Shown: positions 23,201 through 35,880, counted from the stretch's first letter. The stretch is DNA of 64,000 nucleotides from Syngnathus acus (GCF_901709675.1 NC_051098.1:16611464-16675463); one strand, 5' to 3'. Numbers and translations are program-made. Notes: generated by a model not told the origin, from the letters alone.

Positions 23201-26200
23201 CGTCACCGACGCCAAGAAACGCAAGACCATCCTGGATCAGGTACGTGTGCGCAAGACCGGCAAACCTTTTTGCTTTTGAAAAGAGTTGATTGAGATTGGT
23301 AAAGTGAAAACCAAAAACGACCCTCCCCCTTCTTGAATGGGCCCTTTTCAGGGGAGATCAAGTGGTCTTTGTGGGGATGATTAGAAAGTGCCGGCCGGGT
23401 CTGGGCGGTTCCTTTGGGTCTGTGTCAGGTTTCGCATTGTGCCCAAGTGAATAGAAAAAAACCCGCGGCAGCCAGCGGAATGCGCGGCGGCGGCATTGTC
23501 GCTCTCTTGGCAGCCACCGACGGCTCGCCTCTCCCAAACTGGGTCGGTTGGCTCGCTCCGGTGCCCCAGTGAAGTGGCGGCGGGCGTGGAAAGTGAAAGC
23601 TTCTTCTCCGGCAGATCTTCTTGTGGGAGCAGAACCTGGAGCAGTTCCACATGGACCTGTTCCGCTTCCGCTGCTACCTGGCCAGCCTGCAAGGCGGCGA
23701 GCTGCCCAACCCCAAGCGCCTGCTGGCCTTCGCCTCGCGCCCCACCAAGCTGGCCATGGGCCGCCTGGGCATCTTCTCCGTCTCGTCCTTCCACGCGCTG
23801 GTAAGGCACCCATTTATGCAAGTGCCATGTGGTGTGATGATGTACATGTTTTGTTTTTAGTCTTTTTCTGTGTGTAATTATTTTGTGTTGTTTTTGAAAG
23901 CCTAGCTTGAAAACCCTCACCCTAGTTTGAAGCCCTACTTTGAAACCCCAAGCCTAGTTAGAAAGCCTGCCCCTCCATTGTTGTAATGCCGACCGACGAC
24001 AGCCGTGGCCCGCGTGAGGCGCCAATGAATTGGACACTCGCAAGTAAACAAAAGACAACAGTGGAAGACAGCCAGCATTTGCTTTCTCTCTTCTTGACAA
24101 GATTTCTCGATTTTCCTTTGTTATCGGGATGCAAATGTTCCAAACGAAGGTGCTAAGTAGTGGTCTGGCGCCACTTCTTTTCATACTGGATGACTCGAAA
24201 TTGGTACTGTGCCGCAGCGTACAAGAAAATGACATGAAGGTTGTGCCTGCGGTGGCCTCAGGTGGCGGCTCGCACGGAGAGCGGCGTGAGGCGGCGAGCG
24301 CACGCCATGTCGCGCTCGTGCGGCGGCAAGCGCAAGAGCCGCTTCTCGTCCCTCTGGGGTTTGGACACCACCTCCAAGAAGAAGACCAGAGCTCACCACC
24401 CCAGCATCAACCAGGTCGCTGGCAGCCCGTACGCTTGCTTTGCACTTCTCAGCGCACACTAATGGGCCTGTTTTTGGCCCCGGCAGGTATTTGCGGACGG
24501 CGAAGAGCTGGCGAAAAGGACCGCGGATGGACTTTATGCCGAGTCGGCGGCGAAGGAGCGCCAGGTGAGGAGACTCCCAAACGGGTGACTGGGCTCCAAA
24601 CGGGGTCAAACGATGCGAATCCGGTGTCCCGTTGCAGCCGAGCGAGGAGGCACCCGGCAGTAGCGTTCCCGGGCCCGGCGCCGAGAGCGACATCTGGGTG
24701 CCCGAGCACCTCACCCCGTCCTGGGTGTGTTTGCCCAACGACCAGCCGGTGCTGAGCATCATCCAGCCCGGAGAGTCGGCGCTGTGCGTGCTGGAAACCA
24801 TCTGCAAGGTGGCTCGGCTCGGCTCGGCTGGCCAAAAGAAAAATTGGTGCAGAAGCTAAAGTCCACATTTGTTGTTGCTGGTCATGTGCAGGCCCACCAG
24901 CTGGACCCCACCAAGCACTACCTTCGGCTCAAGTTCCTCATGGACAACCGAGTGCAGTACTACGTCCCCAAACCGGAGGAGGACGTGTGCGACCTGGTAC
25001 GTTTGAAACCAGAACTTTGGCATCAGAACTTGTGTTTGCCACCTTAACATCCGGTCTTATCTGCCAACAGCTTTACAGAGAAGTCGAGCTGTGCTCCAAG
25101 ATCACAAAAGTGGTCCAGTTTGACCGAGACGAGTCGTGCATGATTGGTTACGGTAGGAAACGCATCCACCTGCATTTCTGCTCGTAATAAAAGCGAACGC
25201 TCTTGATCCCGCTCCTCCCTCCAGGTTTTTCCATCTCGGTGGTTGAGGAGGACCGAGTGCAGCAGCTTTACATCACCGACGTGAAGGCGGGCGGGCTGGC
25301 CTTCGCCAAAGGTCTGACGGCACTCAAAGCAAATAAGCCGACACGTTTACAAGTGTGTTTATTCCAAAGGCTGAGCAACCAAAAAAAAAAAAAAAAAAAG
25401 CTTTACTTTACATAGTCTTTCATTAAACAAATAATAATCATATTCAAATAAATAATAAAAATAAAAAATTCGATTTTTTTATTAAAAAAAAAAAAGCCTT
25501 ACAGGTTAGTCCAAGTCACCTGCATTTTGTTGGTGCTGGTTACCATATTTTTGATCTAATACGAATCATTTGGATTTCATAAATGATGTTCATGTTGATG
25601 TCTTCATGTTTTCAATTCATTCAATTGAATTCTCATGACACTTGAACTTCAGCCGCCCTCTGCGTTGAGCGATGACAGCCGTTGCTTCTCGTATTCTCGG
25701 GCAGGTCTGAACGCGGGTGATGAGATCCTGGAGCTGAACGGGAAGGAGGCCCACAGCCTGGACTTCTCCGACATGAAGGCGGCCTTCTCGCTCTCGTCGC
25801 TGGCGTTGACCGTCAGCGCGCTGCCGCCGCTGGGACGCGGCCAGCTCTGCTTCCTGCCGCCGCGACGCTCTGACGCCGACCCCTACACAGACATCTTTTC
25901 CCAGAGCCAAGGTGAGCGGGTCGCAGACAAAACACCAAACGTTCCTCAACGTGTTCATCTGTCAAGTCGGCCAAGGATGTTCCACTCCAGGCCTGCGGGT
26001 GGCGCACGTTGCTAATGTGTGCTTCCCCATGCAAGTGGACTGTAAATCGGAAAACCTAACCCAAGAAGCCAACCCTAATTTGGTCACCGTGTGTCGGCAG
26101 AGGAGATCCTGGACGACAGCGCCGGGCTGCTGCTGGAAAGTTCGGGAGACAGCTTGGATGACGACGCCGAGTGCTTTGGCCACTTGGACGAGTGCGGCGA

Positions 26201-28392
26201 GGTAAGAAAACGGTCTCAAACATTGGTATCATGAATATTTGGGTTTATTTAATACAATAAAATGGCATGGCAAAAATATCTATGCAGGCACAGTTCAAAG
26301 TTTAGGAAAAAGTTTGACGACAGTAAAAAAATGACAGCTCCAACACTTTGAGTTTTATTCCATCAACAGGGAAAAAAAATGTTGCCTTGCATAACCGCGA
26401 GCTTGTTGGCCTATGGATGCTTCCAGTTGTCTTCACATTTGCTCGCCTGGGATTGGAAAACAAGCGGAGGGAGGGAGCGAGGGAGGGAGACAAACCTAAG
26501 AAGGCTGAAAGGACATTTAGCAGTTTTTTGTTCTGGCACGTCGGCGAGTGCTAAGTGGCACCTCGCTATCTCCCGGCCAGCCTGGACGCAACATTTGGTG
26601 CTTTTTCACCCACACGGACATTTTCTCTCGAGAGGACAGGCCATGGCCGGCCGGGGCGAGCCTCCCAAAAAACCTGCTCACTATTGCATAAAAATCAAAC
26701 CTAACCAAGATGAAAACCTTCATTTGAATTTCTAACTTTGGCTAATTTGAAAGCCTAGCCCTAGTTTGAAACCCTAATTTGAAACCCATCAACCAAGCCT
26801 TTAACGCGCAACTCTGGCGGGAAACTCGAATTAGAAGCCTTACCCTTGAATTGGAAAGCCTAATCATAAGAAGATCCAAACGACTACCTACCTTGATTTA
26901 AAGCCCAAAAGCCCCTTTTGATGAATTAGTTGCAGAATCCCTCCACACACACACACACAAATGCTCACTTGCGCCAGCTCCCACTCCAGAAGGCCCCCAC
27001 CACGCCACGGAGATGTGTCCCTTCCTCCCTCTTTTCCCTCGCATTCGCACACCACGAAGAGGCGGGCAGAAGCGTAGCGTAGCGGACGTGGGTGGAAGGC
27101 TGGTGAGGAGGCGGCCCGGCGTCTTCCCGGGCTCGTCCTTCAGCTGGCTTTGGCTTTTCCGAGACGAGATGGAGTTGTGCGCCAAGTGAAGCTCGATTAA
27201 AAGACAAAGTGTGACGTCCGTCTGGGTGCGTGTTTGCGGCCATGTCGTCTCTCAAGTGGAGTCAGCCCAGGAAGCGCTCCTGCGACTCGCTTTTTGACAT
27301 GCTCCATCTGGTGAGGTCCAAACACGTTTGTCTTGTGTTTCTCCTTTTCTTGCCGCGCGTTTGGCAGCACGGGAGTCGCCACCGCCGCTGATGTTGATGA
27401 TGATGATGATGCATGTGTGCTGCACCTGGAAGAGAGCGAGAGAGAGAGAGGATACAACATTGCTTTTTGGGTCACTTTATTCACGCCTCTGCACTGTCAA
27501 ATTGACAAAGCCCTATTGCTTCGTCTTGTAAATGATTCTGCTCTGGCTTCCAAGCCAAATTTTGGGGATACTTTTGAGGCCAAACCTTGTTGGAAAGGCC
27601 GATTTGTAAGCCACAAACTTTGGACAAATGTCTTGAGATCTGATTTGAAACGGAAGCTGCCACGTGCTCAAAGTCAACAAAGTCACGCAAGTGATGGATT
27701 GCCTATATTTGCCCCTTTCTCTCCCAAATGACAGTGTAGTGCACATCAGGGCCGGTCTCCATGGCAACCCTCCTCCTGTATGTCATGTGCATTATTTTGA
27801 TGGTGGCGTGAGATGAGATGAGATGAGTCACTTAGGGTGGCAGCGGCATACGTAGGAGGAAAACAATGTCGGAGTTATTGTTATGACACACGCGCACACA
27901 CACACGTATAGATATCTTTTTTATTTATTTATACATTCAGTCCCAAATCGGTATGCTCTGGAAGTTGGCGCGTGGGTGAGCTGCCGCACACTTGATCATT
28001 GTTTTCCTTTTCTGCTCAGAATACGGAGCAGGTGTCGGCCTTCTGCCGCAGCCTCCATGACATGAATCCTTCGGAATGCTCGTCCTCGCCCAGCCCGGAC
28101 TCGCCATTCCCGCCGGCGCTCCGGCAGCTCTCGGACGCCGACAAGCTGCGCAAGGTCATCGGCGAGCTAGTGGAGACGGAGCGCGCCTACGTCAAGGTGA
28201 GGATCCTGATTGCTTATGTAGCCGCTTCATTAGGTACGCCTGCCTGCACGTTGTTTATCCGATCAATAATTGCCTGTCACTAACCATTTTCCATTCATTC
28301 ATTTTGCGCAGGACCTGAACTGCCTCATTGGGAGATATTTAAACCCGTTGCAGAAAGAGACCTTTCTTACTCAAGATGAGGTATGCGCTGCA

Positions 28393-28429
<37 letters not shown>

Positions 28430-31249
28430 CGTGCGGCCGTGGGCGCTGCTGCCGCTGCCTTGAAGCGAGTCAAAGTGGTTTACATAACGGCAGAACGGAC
28501 GGACGGCTTTGTGCCAAGACAAGAGGGCCGAACGATGAAAGCGAGCGAGGAGGCTGGGATGTTTTTACACCTGCATGTGCTACTTGGACACGGCGAGCTG
28601 CTTCCGTCCACCATCTGCTGCTGCGCGCTTCTATTATCACTGGCTTGTACAAAATGCTGTTACTATTTTGTGTTTCCATCAGGATGATTTCATGCAATTT
28701 TGTCTACAATGGCAGATGAATCGAGTTGCAACTTCGTATTTATGGGGCCTTCAAATCAATGGTCAGGCACAGCTTCCTAAAAATAAAATAAATTGGTTCG
28801 TGAAGCAAATTTGAAGCTTCGTTTTTTGAAAATGAGTTTGTAAAGCAAATTTGAAGCTTCATTGTTTGCTCACAAGAGAATTAGAATTGAGTGGAAAATC
28901 TGCGCCTGTGTGTATAAATGCCACGAGATGGCAACAAAGCAACTGTTTTCTGTTGTTTTTTTTTTTTTTCTTCTTCTCTACTTTATTGTGTCTTACTCTG
29001 ACCTCCCTTCTTTTGTGGCCTCAGCTGGATGTTCTCTTTGGAAATCTTCCGGAAATGGTGGAGTTCCAGGTGGAATTCCTCAAGACTCTGGAAGACGGCA
29101 CCCGTCTGGTTCCCGATCTGGACAAGTTGGAGAGAGTGGAGCAGTTTAAAGTAAGACGACGTCAAGGTTAAAAACGCGCAGCTGCTTAAGGTGGCCTTCA
29201 TCCCTAGAAAGTCCTTTTCTCCCTGGGAGGCTCCTTCCTCTACTACGCCGACCGCTTCAAGATCTACAGCGCCTTCTGCGCCGGCCACACCAAAGTCCCC
29301 AAGGTCCTCGTTAAGGGTGAGCGAGCCCCCGTTCCGCCTTGTTGCTCGCAGCGGTGGCGCCGAGCATCTGCCGGCTGCCGGCGGCTGCCATTAATCTCCG
29401 CCGTGCAGTTGTCAGCGTTTGACCTCCGCGTACTTGCCTGCTGCTTACGTTCTGCTGAAGTTCGCTCTGTTCATATCTGCTACCACTTTGATCTCTGCAG
29501 CCAAAAGCGACTCAGACTTCAAGGCCTTCCTGGACCAGCGCAACCCCAAGCAGCAGCATTCGTCCACGTTGGAGTCGTATCTGATCAAGCCCATCCAGAG
29601 GGTCCTCAAGTACCCTCTGCTGCTCAGGGAGCTCTACTCGCTCACGGACCCGGACAGCGAGGAGCACTACCACTTGGATGGTGAGAAGAGACCGAGTCGA
29701 AAATCCCCCCAAGTGGCGCTAACCGGCCTCTGCTGTCGTTGCAGTCGCCATGAAGGCCATGAACAAAGTGGCCAGCCACATTAACGAGATGCAGAAGATC
29801 CACGAGGAGTTTGGCGCCGTCTTTGACCAGCTCATCACCGAGCAGAGCGGCGACAAGAAGGAGGTACGGGGAACGCCGGGAGGTCCGTCCGGGCCATTTC
29901 CACCAATGGGCAGCAAGACGGGTGAAACTTTGTTGTCAGGTTCCCGACTTGTCCATGGGCGATTTGCTGCTCCACACCGGCGTGTCCTGGATCAACCCAC
30001 CCGCTTCCTTAGGAAAGTGGAAGAAAGAGCCCCAAATGGCCGCTTTTGGTATGGCGCCTGTCTCACACGATTTCTGAACGCAAAGTTTACGGCGCGACGT
30101 ATCTTTCAGTGTTCAAGACGGCCGTTGTCTTTGTGTGCAAGGATGGATCCAAGCAGAAAAAGAAAATGGTGAGTGCCCTGATTTCGGCCGTCCAGCTCTG
30201 AGCTCTGACAGTGTCCTGTTGCTCTCGTCAAGGGCGGCTCCCACCGCGCGTCTTTGTCTTCCGAAGAAAAAGACCCCTTCCGATATCGTCACATGATTCC
30301 GACGGACGCTCTTCAAGTGAGACCCTTGGCTAACGCGGGTGAGCTACATCACTTAGCGAGAGGGCTACTTTTCTCGCTGGAGTTCGCCAGAACCAACCCG
30401 AATCGCCGTTTCCTCTTCAGACGGCGAGGGCACGTCCGTGTGCGAGATCGTCCACACCAAGTCGGAGTCGGAAGGCCGGCCGGAGAGGGCCTTCCAGCTG
30501 TGTTGTAGGTGAGCGACCGGACTGCTTCCTTTTTGTCTTCCACCGCCACCACCACCACCACCCAAGCTGATGAGCTGGTGCCGCCCCCGCAGCTCCCCGC
30601 AGAGCAAGAAGGACTTCCTGAAGACGGTGCACTCCATCCTGCGAGAGAAGCACCGGCGGCAGCTGCTGAAGACGGAGAGCCTGCCGCTCAGCCAGCAGTA
30701 CGTGCCCTTCGGAGGGAAGCGGCTGTGCGCGCTGAAAGGCGCCAGGCCCGTCATCAACCGAGCAGGTCAGCGCCAGCGTCTGGATGACGCAACTCTGAGA
30801 AATTGCTCCCGAGTGACGACATTGTCTTCTCGTTGCCTTCCCGTGTGCTTTCCTCAGCATCTGCGCCAAGCAGAACCCTCGGTCGGCGAAAGCTCGTGCG
30901 CAACCGCTTCACCATCGACACCGACATCGTCTCCGACGCCGAGCCCGAACGGGACCCGGCCTCGCCCCGGGATGACGAGTCGGAGCGCGGCCGGCTTCTG
31001 TCGTCGGAATCCAGCGACACCGACCGCTGGGTGGAAGAACAGTTTGATCTCAAGGAGTACGAAGACCCCGAGGAGGTGAAGGAGACTGACATTCTGAGCG
31101 ACGAGGACGACGGGGGCCGCCTGGACGCCTCGGTGGCCGAGTTGTCCCTGCGAGGCGCCGGAGACGCCTCGGCCGCCGTGGAAGACGGCGGCGCCGACCG
31201 GGCTAAGGTTTGGGTGCTGCGCGGGCATTCGGCGAGCTCGCCCGACTGA
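20219..31249 (+). CDS. tiam1: TIAM1, Rac1 guanine nucleotide exchange factor
   Basis: Twenty-five coding exons, all GT-AG and in phase, give 1518 residues (human 1591): 20219-21076, 22230-22653, 22730-22902, 23016-23240, 23615-23800, 24262-24414, 24487-24564, 24638-24808, 24892-24996, 25071-25152, 25225-25311, 25705-25911, 26101-26201, 28020-28196, 28312-28380, 29025-29150, 29208-29316, 29501-29680, 29745-29863, 29940-30048, 30110-30168, 30233-30338, 30421-30508, 30593-30765, 30858-31249. The start MGNAESQH keeps the Gly2 myristoylation site. Domains: N-terminal PH about 389-505, coiled coil and extension 510-570, Ras-binding domain about 720-810, PDZ about 819-910, DH about 985-1210 ([23 protein letters not shown]), C-terminal PH about 1211-1388, acidic tail with [12 protein letters not shown]. 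The DH-PH pair loads Rac1 with GTP at the plasma membrane; PDZ and PH-CC-Ex recruit polarity and adhesion partners. AATAAA at 32557-32562. Confidence 0.97.
21223..21236 (+). promoter_or_regulatory. CTCF-like motif in TIAM1 intron
   Basis: CCGCTAGAGGGCGC matches 13 of 14 positions of the CTCF core, forward orientation, just downstream of the first coding exon of TIAM1. Binding is inferred. Confidence 0.4.
23898..23970. repeat. AAGCCTA/AACCCTA-rich degenerate repeat
   Basis: Loosely tandem units of the type CCTAGTTTGAAACCC occur here and again at about 26745-26865 in another TIAM1 intron. They look like copies of one intron-dispersed repeat. No function is evident. Confidence 0.5.
26745..26865. 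repeat. Second copy of the CCTAGTTTGAAACCC repeat
   Basis: Same wording as the block at 23898-23970, about 2.8 kb away in the same orientation, in the intron before the DH-domain exons. Confidence 0.5.
27242..27310 (+). CDS. tiam1: Possible alternative first exon of a short TIAM1
   Basis: Inside the 1.8 kb intron between exons 13 and 14, an ATG in fair context (GCGGCCATGT) opens 23 codons ([13 protein letters not shown], then DSLFDMLHL) that stop at a CTG/GTGAGG donor in phase 0. Exon 14 of TIAM1 also begins in phase 0, so splicing would create a protein of about 590 residues with DH, C-terminal PH and tail but no N-terminal PH, RBD or PDZ. CGTAGCGTAGCGGACGTGGG about 160 bp upstream and TGACGTCC at 27211 could belong to a promoter. 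The paralogue TIAM2 is known to make a short DH-PH form. The frame and donor are seen; use is inferred. Confidence 0.4.
28396..28434. repeat. (GT)n microsatellite beside a TIAM1 splice donor
   Basis: A GT run begins 15 bp after the donor at 28381, between the DH-domain exons. It offers several competing GT dinucleotides. Confidence 0.9.
28798..28860. repeat. Paired GAAGCAAATTTGAAGCTTC-type repeat
   Basis: The sequence GAAGCAAATTTGAAGCTTC is repeated with one change 38 bp later in a TIAM1 intron; each unit holds a small palindrome GAAGCTTC. I see no coding meaning. Confidence 0.6.
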
Positions 31250-31784
31250 AAACTCCACCGGCTTTGAACGGTTGTTAGACAGACGCAAACTAATCCTAGT
31301 ACAATCATGGAATCTTAATGGCGTGCTTTGATGACTGGCAGTGTTTGCACATGAGAGAGGGAGGGAGGGAGGGAGGGAGGGCCAGCGGCCGGCCCAGCCT
31401 GCTCTTGCCAAATGACACAGGAAGCAGTTGGGTGAAATTCCAGGATGAGCCCAAGACAATGCAGAGCCTAGATTTGGGAATTTGCACAACTTGCTCTTCT
31501 CCAGGAGCTGAACTCAAATGGCCACTTCCACATTTCTTTCTGTGACTCTTCCAGTCTCTCTGCCATTCTCACAACATCAGGAACCACCTGGTGTCATTCA
31601 GCTCTTCAATGGCAAAACAGCAAGTTGTGGGAAAATGAATACAATTGTTTCAAAAAGTTTCAAGAAGAATCAACTTCACTTTAAAGTGTTATAGTGTATT
31701 TTGGTTCATCCTGATTTTTCACCTAATTTCATATATATATAGTTTTATATATACTATATATATATAACTATATATATATATATA

Positions 31785-31828
<44 letters not shown>

Positions 31829-33364
31829 TATATATATATATATAACTATATATATATATATAACTATATATATATATATAACTATATATATATATATAAC
31901 TATATATATATATATAACTATATATATATATATAACTATATATATATATATAAAACTATATATAGTTATGCCTAACTTTGTGTGAATGGTGTATGTATAT
32001 ACGCGTGACTCAGATTGAATTTTATATTTGTTCTCACAGAAATAATTAATAGCAACTGATGTCAAGTCTTGCGTAGTTTTTTAGCAAATATGTATTTTAT
32101 TTGTGTAATGTCATTTTTGCTTTGCAGCTTTTTAGCCCGCTTTGGTTCCCTAAGTAGATTTTAGTAACAATTTGTGTCCATTTTCAGTGGTTTTAACTTA
32201 ATATAATCCTGTTTTACTTGAACATTTCCTTTTGTTTTGGATTACTGTGAAATTTCCTTTTTTTTTTTTTTTTTTGCTCTTCAGTATTGCCTTTCAAAAA
32301 AAAAAAACAATTTCTCATTCACCGAGAATTTGCACGAGCAGTTGTTTCTAATGGTCTTCACTGGATTACAAAGTAACATTTTTTTTTTATTATTATTATT
32401 TATTTATTGAATTGTATATGTATTTGTTAGCAAATGTAAAGGATGGTCCAAATCTCGGCTCAGGAGAGGGCAGATGGGTCAAAATAATTGTGCTGCCGGC
32501 CGGAACTACATTTTTATCATGACTGTGCCTGTACATACAAAATGTATTGATATCACAATAAAAACTGTTGTTTCCTACAACTGCTCTTTTTGAAGCCTTT
32601 TCCTGGCTGATGAAGCAAATCAAAGTAAAGTATGCGTAACCCAAATCGTAACAGACGTCTTTGTGACTTCCCACGCATTCAAACTACAACAAGTGATGTC
32701 ACCACGCTATTGCGTCTCACGCGTGCGTGCGTGTGTGTTTATGTTTTTACTTGAGGAAGTCCGGAGGCCGGTATCACTCTGTAAACCGGTCCGACCAGCA
32801 TTGGGGTTTCTGTTCCGGCTCAGCCACTTTCATTCTATTACTTTGCTTTTCAGTTGACTCTGATAGGAAACACAAAATTGCATGTTGTTATCTGGACTCA
32901 TAAAAAACATACAACAAAAAAAACATTCAAATGTTGGTCCCAAGTTTAGTTGTATTCAACTTTCATGGTTTGAGCCTTTAGTTTTTGGAAACTGCTTGTT
33001 GGGAAATATTTTGCTTTTTTTTTTTTTTTAGCAATACATTTTAATTGAGTCACGTCCATCCATCCCAGCAAAAAAAAATTAAAAAAATGTTACTGTTTAA
33101 AGTGGTTATAGTGGCTTGTGATAATCCCTCATTTCGATCCTGAACATTTGAAGCGGACCTCGGACAACCACTCATCTAGTTTTGGTTTTACAATCTCTGT
33201 CGCTTTGGCACGGAAGAGGCAGGTGCACTTAGCGTGAAGCTAAAACCAGACGGATGACATTACACGCGTGGCTGGCGATATCATCCAGCAGCGAGTCAAA
33301 GAAGGCAGCGGCGGCGGCCCAGCCTCGGCTCCATTTCGAGAGAAACACCGGGCGAGGCTGCAGC
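31250..33364. other. TIAM1 3'UTR and spacer to first claudin
   Basis: Contains GGGA repeats (31360-31380), the long AT array (31731-31967), the TIAM1 poly(A) signal (32557-32562) and then about 0.8 kb of AT-rich spacer up to the claudin 5' region. No coding frame is supported. The 150 bp before the claudin ATG are GC-richer and probably hold its 5'UTR. Confidence 0.6.
31731..31967. repeat. AT-rich minisatellite with inverted ends
   Basis: Alternating TA tracts are punctuated every 18 bp by AACTATAT units (about seven in a row, 31828-31960). TAGTTTTATA and TATAAAACTA blocks flank parts of it in inverted orientation, so the array can fold on itself. It lies in the TIAM1 3'UTR before the poly(A) signal. 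Confidence 0.9.
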
Positions 33365-34072
33365 ATGAAGGCCAAGCTGGATATCGTGGCCATGGTCTTG
33401 GGCTTCCTGGGCCTGTTCGGCGTGGTGGCGGCCACGGCCATGCCCATGTGGCGCGTGTCGGCCTTCATCGGCGCCAACCTGATCGTGATGGAGGTGTTGT
33501 GGGAGGGCCTGTGGATGAATTGCTACAACCAGGCCGACATCAAGATGCAATGCAAGGTGTACGACTCGCTGCTCATCCTGCCTGTGGAGCTGCAGGCGGC
33601 GCGGGGGCTGATGGCGGTCTCCATCGTGGTGGTGGTGATAGCCTTGGTCGTGGCCGGTTTCTCCATGCAGAAGAGCATCTGCTGCCAGGACAACGCCCGG
33701 GCCAAGAACATCACCACGGCCTTCGCCGGCTGCTTGTTTTTGCTGGCCTGCCTGCTGACGCTGATCCCCGTGTGCTGGGTGGCGCACACGGTCATCCGCA
33801 ACTTCTACGACCCGGTGGTGGTGGATTCGCGCAAGCGGGAGCTGGGGGCATCGCTCTTCCTGGGCTGGGGCACCTGCGCCATCCTGTTGGCCACCGGCTG
33901 CCTCCTGCTGCTCAACTATGCCAAGCGGCGCTCCAAGGAGTACGCCGCCACCGCCGCCCCCTACGCGGCGGGCTCCTACCTGCTGAGCGCCAGAGGCGGC
34001 GGCAGCGTGCGCAGCAGCGTGCGCAGCAGCCGGGCGCCGTCCAGCTTCCACAAGCATCACGAGTACGTGTGA
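33365..34072 (+). CDS. cldn8-like: Claudin-8/17-like protein A (single exon)
   Basis: An intronless frame of 235 residues. The tight-junction claudin signature is complete: W30 region (MPMWRVSAFIG), then WEGLWMNC and KMQC in the first extracellular loop, holding the disulfide pair. Four membrane helices lie at about 8-28, 78-100, 117-140 and 160-184. The second loop carries VIRNFYDP and the third helix is preceded by the NARAKN turn. The RELGASLFLGW segment is closest to claudin-17 as I remember it. The C-terminus EYV is a PDZ-binding end for ZO scaffolds. ATTAAA at about 34614. First of four paralogues in tandem; human has CLDN8 and CLDN17 at this place. The exact fish name cannot be fixed from sequence alone. 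Confidence 0.93.
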   Translation: MKAKLDIVAMVLGFLGLFGVVAATAMPMWRVSAFIGANLIVMEVLWEGLWMNCYNQADIKMQCKVYDSLLILPVELQAARGLMAVSIVVVVIALVVAGFSMQKSICCQDNARAKNITTAFAGCLFLLACLLTLIPVCWVAHTVIRNFYDPVVVDSRKRELGASLFLGWGTCAILLATGCLLLLNYAKRRSKEYAATAAPYAAGSYLLSARGGGSVRSSVRSSRAPSSFHKHHEYV

Positions 34073-35809
34073 TGCCATGCCGGGCTCACGGCAGTGTATG
34101 CAAGGCCTTTTGCGGTGCCAACTCGAGATACGAGTTGAGATGCGAGTGGTCGCTCAGCAGATTTTTTTTGCTTTGACTTGTGGGCAAAAAGGGGAAAGAA
34201 AACTTCAAAGGATAAAAAAAAAAAAACCACTTTTAAAATATGCTTCAAGTTGTTCATTGAGAGTCCCAATTGAAGTTGAGGGTCAAACTAATGCTGTAAT
34301 GCTCTGAACACAAATGGTGGAGCAACACATGTAAACAGATCATCAAATGACATCATCACCTTCCAAAATAATGGCACGTCATTTTGAAAGGACAAAAAAA
34401 CGAAAGCAAATATTGATTGTATTATATTTTAAATAATTTAAAATAATTTTAGAGGTGGCCAGTATCATGAAATGGTTAAGGCAAAAGAAATGTACATATT
34501 TCATTTGATTTTTGTCAGTGTGACTTGTGTATTATTTTAAAAAGGTAAAAAAGCCAATGTGTTCAAATGTCCCGATTATGTTTGCACTAATGTGAATGTG
34601 TTGTAAAGTCAAAAATTAAACGGCTTTTCTGATTCAGTTTTGTTGATGTTTTTTTTAATTTGGTTTATCTACTACTTCGCTGACAGGCTAAACGCTTCTA
34701 CAGATAAAAAGGCCGGCCGGGTCTGACTTGGACTTTGAGTGCGGCATGCGGCATGCGGCTGTCAACCGGAGTACTCGATCGAGCCTGCTGGAGTTTGGCT
34801 GCTTCACACCTTTTCAGCGGCTCAACTTTCACACACTTCAATCGTTTTAGCCTTTTGGAACAGGAACAGGGTGCACGAGTGTTGCCTCGTGAGTGAACGA
34901 TGGTTTCAAAAGAACGATTCTGTTTCCAGTGAACGAGAGTGAACGAATCACTTCCTAAAGTGATTCGTTCTTTTTTCAGTTCATATGATTTCAACCAGTA
35001 GGTGTCGGTAATGCCCATTGAAGCTGGTGCCACCTCGCCGTAAAACAAAACGAAGGAGAAAATGACGTCACTTCCCGTTCACGAACGAGTCGTGAATTGC
35101 ATTTCCCGTTCACCAACGAACGGATCTGTGAGTCAGGGATTTGCATTTCCAGTTCATCGCGAGAACGGATCAGTGAGGGAACGGATCAAGGCTTTCCCGT
35201 TCGCAAACGGGTCAATGCAGTTGACCGCCTTCCTTCCTTCCTTCCTTCCTTCCATCCCGTGCGTGCATCAACGGATCAGTCAGTGAACGTGTTGCGTCTG
35301 CCTCCTGGCGTGAACTATGGAAGCCAGAATGTCCATTGACGATTTGCCAAGGAACGAAAGAACCACTCACTGAAACACCACTTCTTTTAGGCACGTTTTC
35401 TCCAAGCTAACGGCTAACTTTATTGCATGAAGGGATGCGCCGTTATGCAACAACGGGGAGATGATGCTTCTCTTTGGGTCATCTTGATTTTATAACACTT
35501 ATAGTTGGTTTTAAATAACGTGCATGCATATATACGCCTAAATATTGTTTCCAATATATCTACTGCAATTTCACATTGGATTGCTGGTTTGAAATGTACT
35601 TTGAATATTATTTTTTTAAATAAAATTTATGTTAAAACATGTCTGGTGTTTTATTTCTTGTTTTTATTTTTTTGGGCACGAAAACAAAAATCTGACATTT
35701 GGTTAACTGCTTTATATGACAATATGTGTAGGTACACTACACGAGGTTAAATAAATAAATAAATAAAGGGTTAATTGCACAATAAAAGCACATACAGGTG
35801 TATTTTTTA

Positions 35810-35880
35810 CACCTGGGATCGAACCAAGTTCTTACTGAGCAAGAGCCTGTGTCACTCACCAGTCGGCTATTTAGACCTGG
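35810..35880 (-). repeat. tRNA-like segment, left arm
   Basis: Mirror copy of the right-arm tRNA-like segment: on the minus strand TAGCCGACTGGTGAGTGAC followed by TTGGTTCGATCCCAGGTG. The left copy has more substitutions between the boxes. Confidence 0.5.

Noticed and set aside
33296-34078. Long minus-strand frames opposite the claudins (also 38655-39527, 40722-41618)
   Set aside because: They mirror GC-rich claudin exons, give His/Gln-rich low-complexity proteins and match no family.
34995-35008. CTCF-like CCAGTAGGTGTCGG in each arm of the fold-back element
   Set aside because: One mismatch falls at a core G, and the motif belongs to the repeated element, so I did not count it as a boundary site.
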